Below are positions 50,523 through 55,385 of a DNA stretch of 55,385 nucleotides, one piece after another. Positions within the stretch are counted from its first letter, which is position 1; every line of letters begins with the position of its first letter. Below the pieces are notes generated by a model. The model did not search any database and was not told the origin of the DNA. It was given only the letters and a program-made list of their open reading frames with translations. A program made the translations under genes and the position numbers. This stretch comes from CAYYYP01 sp964475985 (GTDB lineage: Bacteria > Bdellovibrionota > UBA1018 > CAYHWW01), in the NCBI GenBank assembly GCA_964475985.1, contig CAYYYP010000020.1, positions 1 through 55,385 of the forward strand, in the 5' to 3' direction.

Positions 50523-51703
50523 ACTTTACTTTTACGGATGAACAAAAAATGATTCAAGAGCTTGCTCGGAAAGCGAGCCGCGATCTCATCCAACCCATCG
50601 TCGCCCAAGATGAAGAGGATGCCGTTTTTCGCCCAGAAATTATCCAAAAGTTTGGTGATCTTGGACTGTCTGGAATTTCAACCGCCGAAAAATATTCAGG
50701 GGCTGGTTTAGGTTATCTTGAGTCCACTATCGCCATGGAAGAAATCGCGGCGGTCTCCGTATCCTATGCCATCAGCATTTCCGTAAGCGGCTTACCTCAA
50801 GTCATCTTGTCGGAATATGGCACGGAGAAGCAGAAGCTAGATTTTATTCCCGCCTTGGCGTCCGGCCAGGGGATTGGCGCATTTTCTTTGAGTGAAAGTT
50901 TTTCGGGCTCCGATGCAGCAAGCCTAAAAACCTACGCGACAAAAAATGCTAAGGGTAATTATGTTCTAAATGGAACTAAACTTTGGTGTACGCAAGGCAA
51001 CCTTGCCCGGACCCTCATCGTGTTTGCCCGAACTGACGCAGAAACTGCCGCGGCTACGAAAAAAAGCAATGCTTCAACCATCAGTGCCTTCATCGTTCCG
51101 CAAGGAACGCCTGGACTTTCCACCGGAAAAACGGAACGCAAAATGGGCCTGCATATTTCTCCCACCTGTGAACTTATTTTGGAGAGCGTTGAAGTCCCGC
51201 CAGAAAATCTTGTAGCTAAAGAAGGAGATGGTTTTCGCATCGCCATGACTGCGCTCGATGCCGGGCGCATCAACATCGGTGCCATTGCCGTGGGGGTTGC
51301 TAAGGCAGCACTGAACTACGCCGTGAAATATGCCCATGAACGCAAACAGTTTGGAAAATCCATTTCGGAATTTCAAGGACTTCAATTCATGATGGCCGAT
51401 GCCCATGCCCAGATTGAGGCTGCCCGGGGCTTGGTGCACAAAGCCGCATACCTACGGGATCAAAATCTACCCCACTCCTGCGAAGCGGCAACCGCAAAAC
51501 TTTTCGCCACCGACATGGCCATGCGGGTCACCACCGACGCAGTACAAATCTTAGGCGGTGCCGGATACACTAAAGATTATCCCGTAGAACGGTACATGCG
51601 TGAAGCCAAGGTGTTGCAAATCGTAGAAGGCACCAACCAAATTCAGCGGCTGGTCATTGCAAGACAACTGCTGGCGTCCCTATCTTCCCATCCAAATTCT
51701 TAG
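50519..51703 (+). CDS. Short/medium-chain-type acyl-CoA dehydrogenase
   Basis: The protein is 394 residues. FSLSESFSGSDAA, TKLWCTQGN, ALDAGRINIGAIAVG and QILGGAGYTKDYPVERYMREAKVLQIVEGTNQIQR are acyl-CoA dehydrogenase motifs. Its catalytic Glu is in VEGTNQ, the standard place, unlike its upstream neighbour. It oxidises acyl-CoA to enoyl-CoA with FAD, passing electrons to ETF. Start and stop overlap as ATGA with the upstream gene, so the pair is translationally coupled; pgi follows 7 bases on. Confidence 0.93.
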   Translation: MNFTFTDEQKMIQELARKASRDLIQPIVAQDEEDAVFRPEIIQKFGDLGLSGISTAEKYSGAGLGYLESTIAMEEIAAVSVSYAISISVSGLPQVILSEYGTEKQKLDFIPALASGQGIGAFSLSESFSGSDAASLKTYATKNAKGNYVLNGTKLWCTQGNLARTLIVFARTDAETAAATKKSNASTISAFIVPQGTPGLSTGKTERKMGLHISPTCELILESVEVPPENLVAKEGDGFRIAMTALDAGRINIGAIAVGVAKAALNYAVKYAHERKQFGKSISEFQGLQFMMADAHAQIEAARGLVHKAAYLRDQNLPHSCEAATAKLFATDMAMRVTTDAVQILGGAGYTKDYPVERYMREAKVLQIVEGTNQIQRLVIARQLLASLSSHPNS

Positions 51704-51710
51704 GAAAAAA

Positions 51711-53033
51711 ATGAGCCTGCTTAAAATTGATTTTTCTCAGTTAAAAAAATTAGAACATTCTCCGGAAATCAACGACTCCATCGAGGTGCAAAAGAATTTT
51801 AGCGAAACGGAATATCTTAGGCTTTGCCTGACTCGTTTTTTTTCTGACATCAAGGACGATCGGTCTAGTTTTTTTGATTTACCCGTAAACTCCACGTGGG
51901 GCCAGGAAATCAAAGAAACCCAAGGCCAACTTGCAAAAAACCTTCCACGCATAACGGCGTTTCTTCACATCGGCATTGGCGGTTCGGGCCTGGGACCCCA
52001 AACCATCATCGATGCCATTGGCGCAGATGACGCGCCAGATTTCTATTTCATCGACAATATTGATCCCGATGCCATCGCCCGCACTCTTTCGCGCATTAAC
52101 CCTGAAACAACTTTGGTTTATGCCGTTACCAAGAGCGGCACCACCTTTGAAACCGTAGCGGCCCTTTGCATCGTTTACGAATGGTTCCGCGCAAAGCTCG
52201 GGGAAAGTGACGCCCGCAAACATTTAGTTTTTTGCACGGATCCCGTCCAGGGTGATTTGCGAAAGTTAGCTAGCGCCTGGAACATCCCAACGTTTCAAAT
52301 TCCAAAAAATCTAGGCGGGAGGTTTTCCGTGCTCTCAAGCGTTGGGCTTTTTCCCGCGATGGTGGCCGGCGTAAACTGCGACGAACTCTTGCGCGGCGCA
52401 GCAGAGCAGCGATCCTATATGCTTTCGGCATGGAACAAAGAAGAGATCCCGCTCATCGCCGATTTGGCCTCAAGAATTCTTGGGCATTACAATGCGCAGC
52501 GCCCATTAACGGTGCTGATGCCCTACTCCCAGAAACTTAAAACATTTGCGGCGTGGTTTACTCAGCTGTGGGCTGAGAGCTTAGGCAAAGACGGAAAGGG
52601 TTTAACTCCAATTCAAGCGGTAGGCGCAACGGATCAACATTCTATATTACAACTTTTACGCGATGGCCCCGACGATAAAGTTTTAGGTTTCCTTGAAGTG
52701 CAAGGATTTCAGAACATCACGGAGATCAAATGGAACGGACCGACGTTAAGTTCCTTTGATGAATTAAACGGGGTCACATTAAATCAGCTCATGGAATCCG
52801 AATTCATGGCGACGCGGCAGGTTTTATCCAGCGCCGGAAGGCCGCAATTCACGATTACAATGCCTAAGCTCAACGCCCATAGCTTAGGACAACTTTTTTT
52901 CTTTTTTGAAACTCTCACGGCGCTTACGGGCTATATTTTAGGAGTGAACCCCTACGATCAGCCAGGGGTGGAGGAAGGGAAAGTCCTCACGCGACAGCGC
53001 ATCAAGGCTTGCAAAAAAGAGGCGATCCTTTAA
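51711..53033 (+). CDS. pgi: Glucose-6-phosphate isomerase
   Basis: The protein is 440 residues from the ATG at 51711; an upstream in-frame start at 51657 would overlap the dehydrogenase and is rejected. HIGIGGSGLGP (phosphate loop), TKSGTTFETVA, GGRFSVLSSVGLFP, AESLGKDGKG with the catalytic Glu and ATDQHSILQLL with the His are all present. It is shorter than the eukaryotic type and belongs to the compact bacterial type. It interconverts glucose 6-phosphate and fructose 6-phosphate. It lies 7 bases after the dehydrogenase and 10 before the GGDEF gene. Confidence 0.95.
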   Translation: MSLLKIDFSQLKKLEHSPEINDSIEVQKNFSETEYLRLCLTRFFSDIKDDRSSFFDLPVNSTWGQEIKETQGQLAKNLPRITAFLHIGIGGSGLGPQTIIDAIGADDAPDFYFIDNIDPDAIARTLSRINPETTLVYAVTKSGTTFETVAALCIVYEWFRAKLGESDARKHLVFCTDPVQGDLRKLASAWNIPTFQIPKNLGGRFSVLSSVGLFPAMVAGVNCDELLRGAAEQRSYMLSAWNKEEIPLIADLASRILGHYNAQRPLTVLMPYSQKLKTFAAWFTQLWAESLGKDGKGLTPIQAVGATDQHSILQLLRDGPDDKVLGFLEVQGFQNITEIKWNGPTLSSFDELNGVTLNQLMESEFMATRQVLSSAGRPQFTITMPKLNAHSLGQLFFFFETLTALTGYILGVNPYDQPGVEEGKVLTRQRIKACKKEAIL

Positions 53034-53043
53034 TCTGATCCCT

Positions 53044-53949
53044 ATGGGTGACGGTGACAAAACTTCGGTTCTCAAGGATACGCGCGAAACCCTGAACATC
53101 GAACTTGAGAAGGCGAAAAAAGAAGAGGCCTGCTTCATCATCATTCGTGGGCAGCCCCAGGGGAAACGTTACATTCTATCCAAGGACCAGATGTTTTTAG
53201 GTCGGGATCCCAGTGCCGACCTCTCCGTAAACGACGCCAATATTTCGCGCAAACACGCCGAGATCGTTCGTAGGAACGATGTCATTTTCCTTAAGGATTT
53301 AGATTCCACCAACGGCACATTCATCAACGACAAACGTTTGCATGGTGAAGCCGAACTTAAAAAAGAAGATATGATCAAGGTGGGTAATACGATCCTAAAG
53401 TATCTGCCTCGCGGAGAGCTTGAAACGTATTACATGGGCACCTTGGAAACCGCCGCCCACACCGACGCCCTCACCAAAACCTTCAATAAGGGTTACATCA
53501 TGGAGGCACTGGAAACCGAGTTCAAACGCGCAAAGGCGCTGCACCACGAATTTTCCTTGCTCATTCTGGACCTTGATCATTTTAAAAAGGTTAACGATAC
53601 ACACGGCCATGATGCGGGCGATATGGTTTTGCGGGAAGTAGCCAATCTTGTGAAAAGCAAAGTCCTGCCCAGTCACGCCCTCTTTGGCCGTTTTGGCGGC
53701 GAAGAATTTTTAATCCTTCTGCCAAAAACTTCCGGAGAAGCCGCGGCCGAACTCGCCGAAAAGTTGCGCGCCCAAATGGAAGCAACGCATTTCAATTATG
53801 AAGGCAAACGCATTCCGGTGACGGCTTCGATCGGCGTTACGGAGATGAGTCTAGAAATCGAAAGTGCTACGATGCTTTTTAAGACGGCAGACAAAGCGGT
53901 GTATAAAGCCAAAAACCAAGGGCGAAATCAGGTTTGTGTGGAGAGATAG
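53044..53949 (+). CDS. FHA-GGDEF protein (diguanylate cyclase with phosphothreonine-binding domain)
   Basis: The protein is 301 residues. An N-terminal FHA domain (about 31-105) has FLGRDPSADLSV, NISRKHAEI and DSTNGTFIND. A C-terminal GGDEF domain begins with TLETAAHTDALTKTFNKGY and has the active-site GGEEF (about 218-222). The inhibitory RxxD site five residues before GGEEF is absent, so product inhibition through the I-site is unlikely. It makes cyclic di-GMP, probably triggered by phosphorylated partners. It is the last gene of the run from the dehydrogenases. Confidence 0.93.
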   Translation: MGDGDKTSVLKDTRETLNIELEKAKKEEACFIIIRGQPQGKRYILSKDQMFLGRDPSADLSVNDANISRKHAEIVRRNDVIFLKDLDSTNGTFINDKRLHGEAELKKEDMIKVGNTILKYLPRGELETYYMGTLETAAHTDALTKTFNKGYIMEALETEFKRAKALHHEFSLLILDLDHFKKVNDTHGHDAGDMVLREVANLVKSKVLPSHALFGRFGGEEFLILLPKTSGEAAAELAEKLRAQMEATHFNYEGKRIPVTASIGVTEMSLEIESATMLFKTADKAVYKAKNQGRNQVCVER

Positions 53950-53997
53950 CGTTTCGTAATTGCTCACCAAAAAAATGATTAAGGGACGATATGGACA

Positions 53998-55310
53998 TTA
54001 AAACTGTAACGTCTTCAACGCTGGGATTACTTTCTTAAAGGCCGGGAAATTATACTTCGCCGAAAGCCTGGCGATGATGGCGTCCTTTTGGACGGGTTTA
54101 TCGTTTTCAATGCTATCGATGATGATTTCGGCCCATTCTTTAGCGAAAATGAAAACGAGATGGAAAGCGCAACTTCACTTAAACTCTTGCCGTCCTTAGC
54201 GCCGTGATGCTGCTTGATGATGGTATCGGCGCCGTAGGGATGTTTAGGAATTTTTGAAACGATAGAGGCAGAGAGCAGAGCGTGGCTTAATATATGTTTT
54301 TTGTCTTTTTCCGGCAAGCTACTCGCCATGACCTCTTGGTCGGTATGAAACCGCGCGTACTCATCTTTGAGCAAAGAAATGTCACTAAAAAAACAAACGA
54401 AGGACAGGGTCTCTTGCTGCTGCTTCGAGCCCCAATCCATTTTTTTCACGAGATGAGTGCCGATATAATTGGAAAGTAAACTAACCCGGTAACGGTAACC
54501 TTTTTGATCTTGAGTGAAATTCTTGAGCAGTTGATCGAGACCTGGCGCCGTTTCAACGATGGCCTTCATGGAATCAATGCATTTGTCGGCAAGTTCCATG
54601 GTGGATTCACTCACCCCAACCTGGCGCGCCGTCTCCATGACCATTTGGTAACCCAAGGCCGTGGTCTTAACCCGCTCTTCGAACGTAAGGCTTGAGTTGT
54701 TGAGCTTCGCCTTGATTTGATGGGTCAGAGCATTCACGAATCTTGCGCGTTGGTTCGCCAAGACGTAGAGGGTGGTAACGCCCTGAGATTCAAGTTCATC
54801 CAAACTATCGCAAGTGATGACACTTTCATCGGCAAAAACGGGGGTGTACTCGCCACCCTTTTGGATAAAAACGTTTGTAATACAGAACCAACCTGGAACA
54901 ATAAATTCCATTGGTAACGGATAATATTTAGGCACATCTTCACTGGCGAGATTTTGCGCGGTTACGCCTACGGCTTTAGCGATACTTTGCAAAATAGATT
55001 TCAGAGGCGACTTTGAATCAAATATCGTCACGTCCGCGGAGGGAGCCTTGGTCGTTCCTACCACAAACAGCGGCGCCCGCTTTTTCCCATTTTTTATACC
55101 CTGGTAAAGCTCAAGGCCAATGTCGATGGAGTAAGCTCCGGAATCGACAAAAATGAGCGCAACACTTTCTTCTTTTGAAAGGATATCCAGCGCTTCCTTG
55201 ACCGTCATGGCAACGATGACGTTAGCCTCAATATAAACGGTAAGATTAAGTCCATAAATTGCCCGCAAGTCCGGCCGATGTTCAATCAAGATGATGTTTC
55301 GCTTGCTCAT
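53998..55310 (-). CDS. Receiver-like/HD-type signalling protein with an apparent frameshift
   Basis: The N-terminal about 110 residues resemble a response-regulator receiver (IILIEHRPDLRAIY, then VALIFVDSGAYS). A middle region of unknown type and a C-terminal helical part follow, with HALLSASIVSK and IIKQHHGAKDG, like the HHxxxDG part of HD-GYP domains but without a clear HD pair. The open frame as given ends at 54027 in a Ser/Arg-rich tail. One missing base in the A-run at 54164-54166 would instead give HLVFIFAKEWAEIIIDS...FPAFKKVIPALKTLQF and a stop at 53998, about 437 residues. I take the latter as the true end. A cyclic-di-GMP-related role is inference. Confidence 0.75.
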
Positions 55311-55385
55311 GAGTTGTTCTTTTAGGGTAACTGCAGTGGGCGGAAAATCAATGGGTCACATTTGCGGCTAGCGCAGTGATGGCCC

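Noticed and set aside
51657..51710. N-terminal extension of glucose-6-phosphate isomerase
   Set aside because: It would overlap the end of the dehydrogenase; the ATG at 51711 follows AGGAAA and fits the family length.

Overview
The window reads as a chromosomal contig from a Gram-negative, rod-shaped bacterium. It carries mreC-mreD-mrdA-rodA, exported M16 and SurA-type envelope proteins, an O-antigen-ligase-like protein and a complete lipoylation set. The mix (a 2-oxo acid dehydrogenase E2/E3 cluster with lipA and lipB, acyl-CoA dehydrogenases, FHA-GGDEF signalling, a deoxyhypusine-synthase-like protein, a TadG-like protein) fits Bdellovibrionota or a neighbouring deltaproteobacterial lineage. 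That placement is inference; no rRNA or tRNA gene was seen. Two runs of 10 N (44390-44399 and 45326-45335) show that this is a scaffolded draft assembly.

Layout. 1-4035: degenerate repeats, an O-antigen-ligase-like protein, an HD phosphohydrolase and a deoxyhypusine-synthase-like enzyme. 4125-8066: a histone-H1-like Lys/Ala protein, a TadG-like protein, a small lipoprotein and an exported orphan protein. 8078-21839: an accessory island (detailed below). 21967-30203: a zinc-ribbon miniprotein, then lipA, E2, lpdA, lipB and uvrA on one strand. 30153-36538 (minus): metC, a sulfurtransferase, an M16 protease and a SurA_N protein. 36638-41226: the rod-shape operon. 41330-44909: ppk and ppx. 44906-49132 (minus): rlmN, an unknown protein and a TIM-barrel/glycosidase-like protein. 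49323-53949: two acyl-CoA dehydrogenases, pgi and an FHA-GGDEF diguanylate cyclase. 53998-55310 (minus): a receiver/HD-type signalling protein with an apparent frameshift.

The most unusual part is 8078-21839. Six tandem paralogues (10148-20548) encode exported proteins of about 390-440 residues that I do not recognise. Each has a conserved signal sequence, a CxxxPxC motif with a third Cys 14-20 residues later, two predicted membrane helices, an Arg-rich stretch, an Ala/Pro/Ser linker with a fourth Cys, and a C-terminal RRxxxRDxRPPHxGAY...ALSxTPxLVP-type block. Five of the six have TAAA-N17-CCGA at a fixed place upstream; the sixth has TTAA-N17-CCGA. This resembles a sigma-28/FliA-type promoter with one extra base of spacing. 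An exported HEAT-like protein upstream (8078-9952, minus) has TTAA-N17-CCGA and a similar C-terminal tail. At least two decayed C-terminal stubs of the family (14311-14370, 15638-15709) flank a DUF4143-type ATPase. Both ATPases in the island are preceded by long perfect inverted repeats, and a third, related inverted repeat stands alone. Together this looks like a fast-turnover multigene family of secreted or envelope proteins under common control.
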